64,000 nt of DNA from Neoarius graeffei (Eukaryota; Chordata; Actinopteri; Siluriformes; Ariidae), in the NCBI RefSeq assembly GCF_027579695.1, contig NC_083583.1:19568257-19632256 (forward strand), in the 5' to 3' direction. The notes under the pieces were generated by a model. It ran no database searches and was not told the DNA's origin. It was given only the letters and a program-made list of their open reading frames with translations. A program made the translations under genes and the position numbers. Positions 46,326 through 58,440 of this stretch are shown piece after piece (the first letter of the stretch is position 1; each line of letters begins with the position of its first letter).

Positions 46326-46890
46326 CCACTGGAGATTTTGCTGTATTGTGTATCATCACCACCTGGACTCCTTTGACCTGTTGTTTGTGTGATATAAAAA
46401 CACTAATTATAATATTGCTGGCAAATGTGCACTTAGTCATTAGTGTCATTACTGCATAGATCATACATGTTTTTTGTGTGCGTGCGCGCGCATGTACCAC
46501 GCTTTACTGTTGACAAAATCAGTGTTCATTTGTACACAAGTCTGAAGGGAATTGTTGAGGTTACACCACAGACGCTTCCTTTAAACCGTTCCAGTTTTAA
46601 AAAGCTGGTACAGTTTGTGCTTAATTAAATAAATTAATTAAAACCCACTATAATTGTAAAGACCAAACAAATTCTGGTAGAATGTTTATCGAGCCTGTAT
46701 TTTAAATCAAATAAATCTTATAATTCCAGATATACGTAGTTGCACTCTACTTAATTTGTTAATAAAATAGGATTTGAGTAATGTTAGCCATTATAGCTAC
46801 AACGACATCCAAGGTCTGGAACTCAATTTTGGGGCTTTGTTTTCAACTTCCTGTAGAACCTGCACTTGTCAAATTCAATATGAAGACCAT

Positions 46891-47476
46891 CCTTGTGTCC
46901 GAAATCGCTCACTTGTTCACTACTCCCTACTCCCTACAGTATATAGGGAATTACTATATAGAGGACTATATAGTGAGCTCATTGGTAAAATGAAAAAAAC
47001 GCTTTCGGTCACTAGTCCGTCGTGCTGGTATTTACATCATTGCTGTCACACAATTAAAACGTGCCAGATCAGTCGGCTGGTGGGTTTTCAAAATAATAAA
47101 TACATGCATGTGTTTTTGTGATAAATCCATATTATACTGAGCGCATTTCCCACATTAATAAATACAAAGTACCTGCATCTTTCAGTTCTTTTAAATCAAG
47201 GCTGAATACTTTCTTCTTTGCGGCTGCCTTTTATTAAATCAAATTTGAGACTTTTAATTTGATTTCTTTCAGCGTGACCGCAATGCATGATGGGATATAT
47301 TAGTTTGGTTAGTGACCATCGTTGTATACTACTTTTCGTGATGCATTGTGGGATACTTTGAATGCACTATATAGGGTGTAAATAATCCTCACTATCATTT
47401 TGGACAGCACTACAAAATGGCATCCTCACTATATAGTGCCCTATATAGTGTGTAGGGAGTGATTTCGGACACAGGG
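46891..47476. mobile_element. TIR element with 3-bp target duplication, copy 2
   Basis: CCTTGTGTCCGAAATCGCTC on the left, GTGATTTCGGACACAGGG on the right, CAT on both sides (46888-46890 and 47477-47479). It is the reverse complement of copy 1 at 5614-6188 over nearly its whole length (for example CCAGATCAGTCGGCTGGTGG versus CCACCAGCTGACTGATCTGG). Confidence 0.8.
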
Positions 47477-47688
47477 CATGACATTCTGATGATGTGGTGG
47501 TAAAATGTAGTGTATTATTCAGAAAAACCTTGTAAGACAAAATCGGCAGCGGGAATTGGTTCTTAACTGACCTCAGAGCTGCTGAGGACAGCAGCTTCAA
47601 CTGAGGACTCTTGAGTTTATGAACTATTGCTATCAAATTGTAACTTCTTGTTGAGAGGTATGCAATGCACATATTACAAGCTAATTAA

Positions 47689-47988
47689 CCGTTATTCCAC
47701 GAAATCGAGTCGTACATGAGCTGATAGCCAACGAGGAGCGTAGCAACAAGATTGAAAAAAAAGATACGTTCTTACCATCAAATACTTTCATTCCATATTT
47801 TGTTGATTTTTTTTTTTTTGGGGGGGGGCTTTGTTTTCGAGTAGAGTTTTTATTTCATCCTCAGTTGGTTCAGCAACATGTTCTGCCATTTGTTTCTCTA
47901 CTCACAGTATATGAGCTGATAGCCTAGTAGTAGAGTAGCCAATCAGAGCATGCGATTGCTCATATCCAGTGAATGTGGACAGAATAAT
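47689..47988 (-). repeat. Foldback repeat with transposase exon, copy 2 (short)
   Basis: CGTTATTCCACGAAATCGAG to ATCCAGTGAATGTGGACAGA. The minus-strand exon at 47776-47889 (MAEHVAEPTEDEIKTLLENK) has lost one base in a homopolymer and is frameshifted, but the GTAAGAACG donor remains. Confidence 0.65.
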
Positions 47989-48157
47989 ACTCTAATATAT
48001 CATGCACTGAGAAACTCAGATAATTATGGATTCTCTGAGGTGACTGGCATAGTACTATTTTGTGAGAGGCACAGCCCTGATGAAAATAGTACTATGCCAG
48101 AAACTGAAGAGAATTCATAATTCTCGGTGCCTCTCAGTGCATGGTATATTAGAGTTA
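47989..48157. repeat. Palindromic MITE-like hairpin
   Basis: TACTCTAATATATCATGCAC and CTGGCATAGTACTATTTT on the left pair with AAAATAGTACTATGCCAG and GTGCATGGTATATTAGAGT on the right. Arms are about 75 bases with a short centre. Confidence 0.75.
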
Positions 48158-48400
48158 TATCCCTCATCAAAAAATTCCAAAATAAAAAAAAGTGTTAACT
48201 TTTAACTTTCATCTATGAGATTGAATCTCGGCATAAACTCACTGGAGGCAGCCATGTTTGTTGTTTACATCAGTGCGACCTTTGACCTGCACATGTGCAA
48301 TGTACCATGCTATCGCTTTTTTAACCTTTAAAAAAATGTTAAATTAATAACTTTTTTTTTAACCATGCTATCACTTGCCTCACTCAGCATGATCATGATC

Positions 48401-49474
48401 AGGGATGTGATTTGGGGCTGGTGAAATTATCTGAAAATTTTAGGCGGGGGTCTGGGGGCCACAGGCCCCCAGCTGGTCCAGGGCAGCGCCCTGGTGGGGG
48501 GACAAGGGGGGAAGCCCCCCGAAGCTCCTGGGTTTTTCTGACTTAAAAATTGTACTAAAATGGCAAGCAAAACACACAAGAAAAAACTTGTCATGATTAA
48601 CAAATTCAAGCCAATTTAATGGTCAACATGCAACTCTGACACACACGGTCACTCTCTCTCTCACACACTCTCTCACACACTCACTCTCACTCACTCACTC
48701 ACACACACACACACTCACTCACTCACTCACACACACACTCACTCTCACCCCCCCCAAAGAACCAGCGCGAGCAGGGCCAGCTAGCCTTGGGACGTAAGTC
48801 GCCCCGAGGCGAGCCGCGGCGCTCCGCTTAGGTTTCGTTTCTATCCCGACTTTGGACACTCGTAGCTCGGGCAGGGGAGGTCCCAGTATCCCCAAACTTG
48901 ACAGCCAGAGACCTCTGCCCTCTCCCCAAAGAACGAAATCGCTGAACAAATGTCTCACAGTCTTATGTCCAATGTCTGTAGCAACCTCTTTCTCCAACCA
49001 TTCCCAGCGGAACTTGTTTTTCACTATTCTGTCGATTTCTTTGACTCGATTTGCATCTTTACGCTCGATCACAGAGGCTGCCATCTTTCAACTCTTTGTT
49101 TGAAGCGAGCTTACGTACAGTTAACAAGCGCGTTCATTGGTTGTTACAGAGCGATGGGCCAATCACGTACCTCGTTTCATCTCAATGACGTAATTGCGTA
49201 AATGACGTAATTACGTCAATGAGATGAAACGAGGTACGTGATTGGCCCATCGCTTTGTAACAACCAATGAACGCGCTCGCTTCAAAGACTTGAAAGATGG
49301 CAGCCTCCATGATCGAGGCATAAAGATGCAAATCCGAGGCTGCCATCTTTCAAACAAAGTTGGAACGAATAGGATACGAATGTGGATTTGAGGGAAAAAT
49401 CGGAAACATTTTTTTTTCAAGTTTTGAGGTGAAAAAAGCGGAATTCCGCGAATTCGCGGAAAAATCACATCCCT
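48401..49474 (-). mobile_element. hAT-like element (TIR AGGGATGTGATTT) with a long hairpin
   Basis: Left AGGGATGTGATTT, right AAATCACATCCCT, flanked by TCATGATC and GCATGATC (7 of 8 match). A (CACT)n microsatellite lies at about 48650-48750. The minus-strand frame 48719-49084 starts MAASVIERKDANRVKEIDRI then VKNKFRWEWLEKEVATDIG, which looks like the first part of a transposase gene but has no known domain that I can name. An inverted duplication of this region forms the hairpin. Confidence 0.75.
49043..49345. repeat. Long inverted repeat, arms about 140 bp
   Basis: The left arm (AGGCTGCCATCTTTCAA, GCGCGTTCATTGGTTGTTAC, GAGCGATGGGCCAATCACGT, ACCTCGTTTCATCT) is mirrored on the right (AGATGAAACGAGGT, ACGTGATTGGCCCATCGC, GTAACAACCAATGAACGCGC, TTGAAAGATGGCAGCCT). 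The centre is ATGACGTAATTGCGTAAATG then ACGTAATTACGTCA. Confidence 0.85.
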
Positions 49475-49741
49475 GCATGATCCATAGATCTACACACACA
49501 GAAATGCTCATGGAGCCACAGCTGTGACTAAAGTCAGTTACTCAACTGTCATCTTTGGTGTTTGAAAAGAGACCAAGCAGAACATAAAAACAATTACTGA
49601 CTCTCAAAATCAGAAAGCTGTTAAAATTATTGATTTGTGTGGTTATTTTAATGTGTTCAGTTGAAAATCCCCCTGGCCAAAATGTTAATGTTTTTGTTTT
49701 GATTATATTAATGACTTCTATTTTTGTCCATCTTTATTGTT

Positions 49742-49803
49742 AAACAAACAAACAAACAAACAAACAAACAAACAAACAAACAAACAAACAAACAAACAAA
49801 CAA
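49742..49803. repeat. (CAAA)n microsatellite
   Basis: About 15 AAAC/CAAA units without interruption. Confidence 0.95.
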
Positions 49804-50039
49804 CCCAAAACCTTGAGTTGGCCGTATAGCTTGAAATTGTGACGTTAGTTCATAGTATATCCAGGATATACCATGACTGACTCACACCATATCCATTTTT
49901 ATTTTTTATTTTTGACGTCACAAGATACATTGCTTAATCAATGGTGGAACTATTTTATGTCAAGTGAGCCATCCTTGGCCAATCCCTGCAAGGGAATTTT
50001 TGATGAAGGATATAACATTTGATATACCTATGATATACA

Positions 50040-50640
50040 ATCACTATTGTCATTATTATGAACTGTACACCTGTTCATTCATGTAATTTGTCTAATCAGC
50101 CAATAATCTGGTAACAGTGCAATGCATAACATCATACCGATACAGACCAAGAGCTGCAGTTAATGTTCACACCAAAGATCAGAAAGGGGAACAAATGCGA
50201 TCTCAGTAACTTTGACCATGGTGTGGTTGTTGGTGTCAGAATGGCCAGACTGGTTTGAGCTGACAGGAAGTCTGTAATAACTCAAATAACCACTTGTTGC
50301 AATCATGATGAGCAGAAAAGCATCTCCGAAAGCACAACACATAGAACTTTGAGGCAGATGTGGTACGACAGCAGAAGACCACAATCCTATCAGCCAAGAA
50401 CAGGAATCTGAGTCTACGATGGACAGAAGGTCACTGAAACTGGACAGCTGAACATTGGGAAAAGACCAGATGACACTTCGGTTTCAGTTATGCATGAAAA
50501 TCCCAGGAGATCTGCCATTTCTGAAATACCCAAACCAGGTCATGTGGCACCAACAACCATGCCATGCAGCTGCTACATAACCTACTGATTGGATAATTGC
50601 ATGAATATAAAGGTATACATGTGTTCCTAATAAAGTGGCT
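50040..50640. repeat. Dispersed fish repeat ending CCTAATAAAGTGGCTGGTG
   Basis: Contains CACCTGTTCATTCATGTAAT, CAGCCAATAATCTGG, GGTGTCAGAATGGCCAGACT and the end TTCCTAATAAAGTGGCTGGT. I recognise these as a repeat common in fish, but cannot assign a class. Related sequence lies at 2085-2400. Confidence 0.55.
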
Positions 50641-50996
50641 GGTGAAGGAAAATATTTAGAGCATTTGATATAAGGGTGAGTGTTTATAGACCTCGCTAAA
50701 ATTTGATTCTGGTTGTGGCCCTGTATTTATCCAGTAGTGTTTGTTTGTTTGTTTGTTTGCATGTTGGAAATTTTTCAATAAGCATCATAAAAATGTCAAA
50801 AGTGATGGAACAACTGCAATAGTGAGTTTGGCGGTTAGGTTTCTGGTACATTTAATGTACAAGCCTAATTATCAAATTATTATTTAATGCTGCTCTCCCA
50901 GAAAAACATGGCATGTTCCCAAGAGTTTAAATATTTTGGCATTTTGTTTACAAGGAGGAGGAAGCGTGAGATTGGGTCGGTTCCTTACCAAAATAC

Positions 50997-51000
<4 letters not shown>

Positions 51001-51029
<29 letters not shown>
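51001..51029. repeat. (GA)n microsatellite
   Basis: About 14 GA units. The flanking 50641-51723 has no recognised element. Confidence 0.95.
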
Positions 51030-51032
<3 letters not shown>

Positions 51033-51736
51033 AGCCAGAAGGTTAATCTCTGAATTTACCAATCAACCAACGTCCCCATCCTCCCCTACACTCATGAGAA
51101 TTAAATCATGAAGCTGGAATGATTTCTTTTCTCCTTTTTGTCTGGGCTCACTTTTCAAGCAACTCAGAAAAGAGCCACTGCTTATGTTAACTAAGAGCCA
51201 TTTGAGATGGTTCACACATGAAGATACCCCCTGCCTGCCTCCCGCTGGTGTACCGGGAACGACTCAGTGGGAGAAAGATCTAGGTTCTTTGCAGAATTAT
51301 CCGGGAGGTGTTATAGTTGTGGGAGCATCTGGGAATCCCACTAGAGGAACATGCCAGGGACAGAGATCTATGAGCTTCTCTGCACTCCTTGTTACCTCCC
51401 TAAATAAAGTGTTTTTAAGGGACTAGATGAGAGAACATATAATGCGAAGCATTTTTGAAGCAGGTGGGGGAAACTGTACAACAGCACCAAGAGAGGCATC
51501 TATAATTGTATCTGTCAGTGGATAACAGGATAATAAGTTTAGGAAAGGAAGCCAGTTCAGGTTGCAGCTCATTACTTCATTTCCATGAAACACACATGGG
51601 TTTGAAAAGGAGAGAATTTGGAAAGTAACAAACATTTATGGATTTTTGAATATGTTTTTGAAAAATCAACCCATTATATGCTTCATCTTTTCAATGGAAA
51701 GGTTCATTAAGAGTACCTTAAATTAGCTTTTAAAGT

Positions 51737-52102
51737 CTCATCTCATTATCTCTAGCCGCTTTTATCCTTCTACAGGGTCGCAGGCAAGCTGGAGCCTATC
51801 CCAGCTGACTACGGGCGAAAGGCGGGGTACACCCTGGACAAGTCACCAGGTCATCGCAGGGCTGACACATAGACACAGACAACCATTCCCACTCACACCT
51901 ACGGTCAATTTAGAGTCACCAGTTAACCTAATCTGCATGTCTTTGGACTGTAGGGGAAACCGGAGCACCCGGAGGAAACCCACGTGGACACGGGGAGAAC
52001 ATGCAAACTCCACACAGAAAGGCCCTCACCGGCCACGGGGCTCGAACCCGGACCTTCTTGCTGTGAGGCGACAGCGCTAACCACTACACCACCGTGCCGC
52101 CC
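51737..52102 (-). mobile_element. SINE family 1 with 13-bp TSD, unit 1 of a tandem duplication
   Basis: TAGCTTTTAAAGT flanks it exactly (51724-51736 and 52103-52115). Minus orientation. It shares the variant CATTCCCACTCAC with the SINE at 52267-52629. Confidence 0.93.
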
Positions 52103-52793
52103 TAGCTTTTAAAGTAAAGATTTAAACGATACATCAGTAATCCTTCTGATTTAATAATTAGATTAGATCAAACTTTATTGATCCCTTTGGGTGGGTTCCC
52201 TCAGGGAAATTAAAATTCCAGCAGCATCATTACAGATAAACAGAGAAAATAAATAGAGAAAACTTCATCTCATCATCTCTAGCCGCTTTATTCTTCTACA
52301 GGGTCGCAGGCAAGCTGGAGCCTATCCCAGCTGACTACGGGCGAAAGGCAGGGTACACCCTGGACAAGTCGCCAGGTCATCACAGGGCTGACACATAGAC
52401 ACAGACAACCATTCCCACTCACACCTACGGTCAATTTAGAGTCACTAGTTAACCTAACCTGCATGTCTTTGGACTGTGGGGGAAACCGGAGCACCCGGAG
52501 GAAACCCACGCGGACACGGGGAGAACATGCAAACTCCACACAGAAAGGCCCTTGCCGGCCCCGGGGCTCGAACCCAGGACCTTCTTGCTGTGAGGCGACA
52601 GCGCTAACCACTACACCACCATGCCACCCTAGCTTTTAAAGTAAAGATTTAAACGATACATCAGTAATCCTTCAGATTTAATAATTAGATTAGATCAAAC
52701 TTTATTGATCCCTTTGGGTGGGTTCCCTCAGGGAAATTAAAATTCCAGCAGCATCATTACAGATAAACAGAGAAAATAAATAGAGAAAACTTC
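52103..52793. repeat. ~530-bp tandem duplication of SINE plus LINE 3' end
   Basis: Bases 52103-52266 (TAGCTTTTAAAGTAAAGATT to GAGAAAACTT) recur at 52630-52793 with one mismatch noticed (CCTTCTGAT versus CCTTCAGAT). Between them is a second SINE (52267-52629). The unit is therefore SINE plus 164 bases, twice. Confidence 0.88.
52267..52629 (-). mobile_element. SINE family 1, unit 2 of the tandem duplication
   Basis: Minus orientation. It has the TAGCTTTTAAAGT flank only on its right; on its left it joins GAGAAAACTT directly to CATCTCATCATC, so it came by duplication and not by its own insertion. It differs from unit 1 at about 16 positions, many of them CpG transitions. Confidence 0.9.
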
Positions 52794-52949
52794 TAGATAA
52801 ATTAAATAAATTATTTACATATACAAATATAAAAAGAATAAGATATGGGGAAGGGGGGAAGGAGGGGAAAAAAAAGGGGGGGGTGGCGGCAGGAGAGATA
52901 TTACACATTATACTGCACGTTGTCCGGTATTGCTTATTGTTAGGCTAGG

Positions 52950-55151
52950 CTACTGCTCCTTCCCATCCTCTGTCCTCCTGTTACCCCTCCTCCCCCCCAG
53001 AGAGGAGCTGTACAGTCTGATGGCGTGAGGGACAAAGGAGTTTTTAAGTTTGTTCATCCTGCACTTGGGAAGGAGCATTCTGTCACTGAACAGGCTCCTC
53101 TGGCTGCTGATGACAGTGTGCAGAGGGTGACTGGCATCGTCCATGATGTTCAATAGTTTGTCCATAGTCCTCTTCTCTGCCACCGTTACCAGAGAGTCCA
53201 GCTTCATCCAGCTTCATGCCGACCACAGAGCCGGCCTGCCTGATCAGTTTGTCCAGCCTAGATGTGTCCTTCTTGGATGTGCTGCCTCCCCAGCACACCA
53301 CAGTGTAAAACAGGACACTGGCGACCACAGACTGATAGAACATCCACAGGAGTTTCCTGCAGATGTTAAAGGACCACAGCCTCCTAAGGAAGTATAGCCT
53401 GCTCTGTCCCTTCCTGTATAAGTGTTTGGTGTTGCAAGTCCAGTCCAGCTTGCTGTCCAGCCACAGCCCGAGGTACTTGTAGGAATCCACAGCCTCCACC
53501 TCGACTCTCTTGATCAGAACTGGTCATGACCTTGGTCTGGACCTCCCAAAGTCAATGACCAGCTCCTTGGTCTTCGAGGTGTTGAGCTGCAGATGGTTCC
53601 TGTTGCACCACACAGCAAAGTCCCTCACCAGGACTCCTCCTCTCTGTCGTCACTGATACACTCAACGATGGCTGTGTCATCGGCAAACTTCTGAATGTGA
53701 CACAGCTCCGAGTTGTAGCAGAAGTCCGCGGTATACAGGGTGAAGAGAAGAGGGGCCAGCACCGTGCCCTGGGGTGCTCCGGTGCTGCTAATCACAGTGT
53801 CAGACATGATGTCCTTCAGCCTGACGTACTGCGGCCTGTCAGTGAGGTAGCTGGAGATCCAGGTAACCAGGCAGGGGTCCACTTGCATCCTGTTCAATTT
53901 GTCCTGAAGCAATAGGGGCTGGATGGTGTTGAAGGCACTCGAGAAGTCCAAGAAGAGGATCCTCACTGTGCCATTTCCCTTATCCAGATGCGAGTGGGCT
54001 CGGTGTAGCAGGTAGAGGATGGCGTCTTCCACACCGACACCTGCCTGGTACGCAAACTGCAGACAGTCCTGGGCATGTTGTACCTGGGGTCTGAGGAGGC
54101 TGAGGAAGAGACGCTCCAATGTCTTCATCAGATGTGAAGTGAGTGCCACCGGTCGGAAGTTGTTCAGCTCGCTGGGCCGATTCTTTTTGGGAATGATGTC
54201 TTCCAGAGGGTTGGCACTCTCCCCAGCTGCAGGCTGAGGTTGAAGATGCGTTGGAGTGGTTCACCCAGTTCAGCAGCACAGGTCTTCAGTAGTCGGGGAC
54301 ACACCTTGTCCGGGCCTGCTGCTTTCCTGGGGTGAAGCTTCCTCAGTTGACCTCTGACCTGGTCTGCAGTAAAGCATGGAGGAGTCTGTGTTGAGGTGGG
54401 GGAGGAGGGGGCTGCTGTGATGACTGGGGGGAGGTGTGTTGAGGGAAGAAGGAGAGATGGCTGCAGTGAGGGAGAGGGTAGGGGGGACGTGGGCTGGTTG
54501 AACCGATTGAAAAAGTCATTCAACTCATTCGCCCTCTCCACTGTCCCCTCAACGACTCTGGTCTTTGTATTGTGGCCTGTGATGGTTTTCACACCTTCCC
54601 AGACCTCCCTCATGCTGTTCTCCTTCAGCTTCTGCTCCACCTTTCTCCTGTAGCTGTCCTTAGCTTCCCTCACGCAGCATTTTACCTCCTGTTGTGCTGC
54701 TTTCATCGCCTCCCTATCCCTGCTCCTGAAGGCGGCCTTCTTCCTGTTGAGGACAGCTTTGACTTCTTGTGTTACCCATGGCTTGTTATTAGGGTAACAC
54801 TGTACAGTCTTAGCGGGGGAGACCACGTCTGCACAGAAGTTAAGGTGTGACACGTCAGACAGTGTGTCAGCCCCTCTATGTCCTCACAGTGTGGGCTAAG
54901 CAGCACATCCCAGTCCATGATGTCATAACAGTCCCTGAGGGCATCTTCCATTTCAGGGGACCACCTCCTGATGGAGCTAGTTGTTGCAGGCTGCCTTTGA
55001 ACCAGGGGGGTGTACTTCGGCTGTAGAAGAACCAGGCTGTGGTCAGACTTCCCTAGTGGGGGGAGGGGTGTGACTCTGTATGCATCCCTCACATTAGCAT
55101 ACAGCAAGTCAATTGTCCTGTTGTTCCTTGTTGGACAATCCACAGCCTGGT
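52950..55151 (-). pseudogene. LINE ORF2 (endonuclease end and reverse transcriptase), frameshifted
   Basis: Minus strand, in order: AVDCPTRNNRTIDLLYANV and LGKSDHSLVLL (last endonuclease motifs, SDH), a linker with WVTQEVKAVLNRKKAAFRSR, KAAGPDKVCPRLLKTCA (RT motif 1), FLDFSSAFNTIQPLLLQDKL (motif A, Asp present), TGAPQGTVLAPLLFTLYTAD (motif B), KFADDTAIV (motif C, Asp-Asp present), YKYLGLWLDSKLDW (thumb), and a tail FVPHAIRLYSSS. At least three frameshifts separate the pieces, so it is inactive although the catalytic residues survive. Confidence 0.88.
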
Positions 55152-55306
55152 AAAAAATAATAAGATACACTATGTTTTCATTTCCATGTAAAAGATGCAT
55201 ACTAATGGGACAATATTATTATGGCCTGGCTCTCACCTGAACTAATAATTGCATTATCAGTTTTTCTTTGGCTAATCAGACACAAGGTACGCCACCACTC
55301 TTACTG

Positions 55307-55427
55307 GAGCAGTTGGGGGTTAGGTGCCTTGCTCAAGGATACTTGACCCAGTCTTACTGATTCAGGGAATCAAACCAGCATCCTTTTGGTCCCAAAGCTG
55401 TTTAACCATTTGGCCATGGCTTCCCCA
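55307..55427 (-). mobile_element. SINE family 3, partial
   Basis: GAGCAGTTGGGGGTTAGGTG then CCTTGCTCAAGG, and the head complement GGTCCCAAAGCTG then AACCATTTGGCCATGGC. The tail half is missing. Confidence 0.65.
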
Positions 55428-55590
55428 ATAGATGTACTCTTTTTGGTACCACTGAACAGTCTCAAAAACCAAAAGGTACCAAATTTTACTTTTCTTGTTG
55501 CTGTGGTACTTTTAGTATGTATCTTTCACCTGGAAATGTGAATATAGAGTATCTTTAAAATAACTGAAGGTACATAATTGGACCTTAATG

Positions 55591-56587
55591 TACAGTACTA
55601 TGCAAGAGTCTTCGGCACATGTAAAGAAATGCTGTAGTCCAAAAATGGCTTAAAAAATAAAATGAAATGTTTCAACATAAAAAAAAATACTATAAACAGC
55701 AGTAAGCCATAATAAATGAAAAAAGTCAATATTTAGCTCCATAATAAGAGAGTCTGGGTGCTAAACTGGCCTGCTGCAGTCCAGACCTGTCTCTCATTGA
55801 AAACATTTGGTGCATTATGACATGCAAAATACAACAAAGGAGACCTTGAATTGTTGAGCAACTGAAACTGTATATCAGGCAAAAATGGGACATTTCACTG
55901 TCAAAACTGCAGCAATTGGTTCTTCGGTTCCCAAATATTTACAGAGAGTTTTGTTAAAAGTAGAGGTGATGCAACACAGTGGTAAACATGTCCATGTCCC
56001 AACTTTTTTGAAACGTGTTGCTGACATCAAATTTAAAAATGAGCATACTTGTATATTTTTCAAAAAAACAATAAAATTTCTCAGTTTCAACATTTGATAT
56101 GTTGTCTTTGTACTATTTTCTATGAAATATAAGGTTTCCATGATTTGCTAATTATCACATTCTGTTTTTATTTACAGTTTACACAGCGTCCCAACTTTTT
56201 TGGAATTGGGGTTGTAGTAGTCTCAGGTCCAATGAGTGCAGTTTTATAAGGAAATGAGCTGTAGGGTTTACTGAGCATCTTGCAGAACCAGCCACAGTTC
56301 TTCTGGACACTTTGACTGTCACACTCGCATCTTAATTTTGCACAAAAACCCAGTAACCTTCATTATGTTTTCTTTTTTAATCTGAAAAGTCATCTCTGAT
56401 GTAATATGCTGCTCAGACGCAAACATTTTTTGTTTCTGTAGCATTTAATTTTGTGCTGGAAAATGAACATTTGGAACTCTAAAATGTTTTTGTACTGACT
56501 TGATAATGTAGAAGTCATAAAATAGAAATCTATAACAAAGTTTGTATGAAAAAAAATAGGCTGCCGAAGACTTTTGGACAGTACTGA
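55591..56587. mobile_element. Tc1-type element (TIR CAGTACTATGCAAGAGTCTT), with another inside
   Basis: Left CAGTACTATGCAAGAGTCTT then CGGCAC; right GCCGAAGACTTTTGGACAGT then ACTG. TA precedes the left end. Between them is a second Tc1/mariner remnant (about 55740-56215) whose right end is CAACTTTTTTGGAATTGGGG then TTGTA. Confidence 0.65.
55740..56215 (+). pseudogene. Tc1/mariner transposase C-terminal remnant
   Basis: Plus-strand pieces read MGHFTVKTAAIGSSVPKYLQ, VMQHSGKHVHVPTFLKRVAD, a C-terminus that I recall from a common fish mariner relative. It is followed by the terminal repeat ending TGGAATTGGGGTTGTA. The left part of the element is missing. Confidence 0.55.
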
Positions 56588-56589
56588 AC

Positions 56590-57569
56590 ATTTACACAAA
56601 AAGGTAATTAAAAGGTACACCACGTGCACTTTCCCAGATCAAAAAACACGCTAGCGGTACAAAAGATACCAGCGACCCCTTTGCTTCTGACAGCTGGTAC
56701 CTTTGTTTCTGAGAATGTGGGGTGGTACCATGAAGAGTATTTCCAGTGTACCATTAGCATGTTTGGTCCTGAAGAATATTAATGTACCTTTAAAGTTTTA
56801 TTCTAAGAACTAATTTAAGGTATACTTCATGATTCTTACAAGGTAAAACATACATACTAAAAGTAAAAGACACAAACTAAATGTAACTAGAGGAAAAGGA
56901 CAGTTTGGTACTTTTCTGTGTTTACAGCAGGAGTTTGAAAGTGGATTAATACTAGCAGTTGCATGGTCAAATTACAATAAATGACAAATTATATGGGCCT
57001 AGCCAAACTCAGATTATAAAGAGGATGAAATCATGTGATCCGACATGAAGAATGGCATGGCCTAACTGAGAAAGACTAAAGTGTATTGCTTATACATTCT
57101 CAACTTTTCCTTATTGTTTTTTTCCCCCAGTATGGAAAGATGCATGTAGTGTACTTTGAATTAGCTTCAGGTAGTGGCCAATTTAAATCACATTTTTTCA
57201 GGTAAAATATGCATACTGATGGTACAGTAGATATACTCTTGGTGATACCCAACCCTCTTAGGGAAAAAAAAAAGGTGACTCTATAATCAATGTCTCTGTC
57301 TGATTGTGTAATTCCTGACAATAACAATATGGCATTATAACAAGCTGGCATCAATCAGCAAAAGGCAAAGGACACGAGGATCAGCCAGTGAGATGTAACC
57401 GGACCATGATACAAGTTTACAGCAGTCCTGCTTTACTGCAGCAATCTGTGCTCTAAAATGTTATTCAGACTAGGCGGAGGTCAGGTGATCACTGTGGTTG
57501 CCTGCCTTTTATTGTCAAGCACAGTATGTGTTTTTATTCAACCAACCCTTCAGTGGTAGTGCGATTCTG
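56590..57569. other. Intergenic stretch with scattered GGTACC motifs
   Basis: Between 55430 and 57000 GGTACC or AGGTAC(C) occurs many times in both orientations (for example AGCTGGTACCTTTG, GGGTGGTACCATG), outside the Tc1 insertion. This may be the body of an unrecognised repeat. No gene is seen. Confidence 0.35.
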
Positions 57570-58440
57570 CATTATTCTATCCACATTCACTGGATATGAG
57601 CAATCACATGCTCTGATTGGATACTCTACTACTAGGATATCAGCTCATATACTGTGAGTAGAGAAAAACAAAATGGCAGAGTGTGTTGCTGAACCAACCG
57701 AGGATATGAAATAAAAACTCTACTTGAAAACAACCCCCCCCCCAAAAAAAAAATATGGAATGAAAGTATCTTTTTTATTTTTCAAGAATTATCTCATCTC
57801 ATCTCATTATCTCTAGCCACTTTATCCTGTTCTACAGGGTCGCAGGCAAGCTGGAGCCTATCCCAGCTGACTACGGGCGAAAGGCAGGGTACACCCTGGA
57901 CAAGTCGCCAGGTCATCACAGGGCTGACACATAGACACAGACAACCATTCACACTCACATTCACACCTACGGTCAATTTAGAGTCACCAGTTAACCTAAC
58001 CTGCATGTCTTTGGACTGTGGGGGAAACCGGAGCACCCGGAGGAAACCCACGCGGACACGGGGAGAACATGCAAAATCCGCACAGAAAGGCCCTCGCCAG
58101 CCACACGGCTCGAACCTGGACGTTCTTGCTGTGAGGCGACAGCGCTAACCACTACACCACCGTGCCGGCCTCAAGCCCTATTCCACAACAAATTGCTCCT
58201 GTTATTTCGCCAGTTTGTTTACATTCTAAGTGGAAATGCTTTTGTCAGACGTTTTGGATAAAAGTTTTTACTGATTGAATTTGCAACAAATAAAAATGCT
58301 CTGTTTCTCAAAATCCAGTGAATGTGGATGGAATAAAACAATTATTCCACTCACTCTTGTCGTACATGGCTTATAGCCAACTCGGTGCTACGCGGCTCGT
58401 CAGCTATCAGCTCATGTACGACTCGATTTCATGGAATAAC
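57570..58440 (+). repeat. Foldback repeat with transposase exon, copy 3, containing a SINE
   Basis: Opposite orientation to copies 1 and 2: ATTATTCTATCCACATTCAC at the left, CATGTACGACTCGATTTCAT then GGAATAAC at the right. ATG at 57673 gives MAECVAEPTEDMK-stop, the same exon start, broken by a small insertion. A SINE has inserted at 57792-58170. Confidence 0.65.
57792..58170 (-). mobile_element. SINE family 1
   Basis: Minus orientation; tail TCTCATCTCATCTCATTATC, head complement CTACACCACCGTGCCGGCC. Confidence 0.9.

Larger units (their letters stand above)
52135..55151 (-). mobile_element. 5'-truncated Rex1/L2-like LINE
   Basis: Minus orientation. The 3' end reads (as complement) AATTTCCCTGAGGGAACCCA and GGGATCAATAAAGTTTGATC, a terminal motif typical of fish Rex1-type LINEs. 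The body is ORF2 from the end of the endonuclease through the reverse transcriptase. The 5' truncation is near 55151, where the frame leaves the protein family. The 3' end is part of the tandem duplication. Confidence 0.85.
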
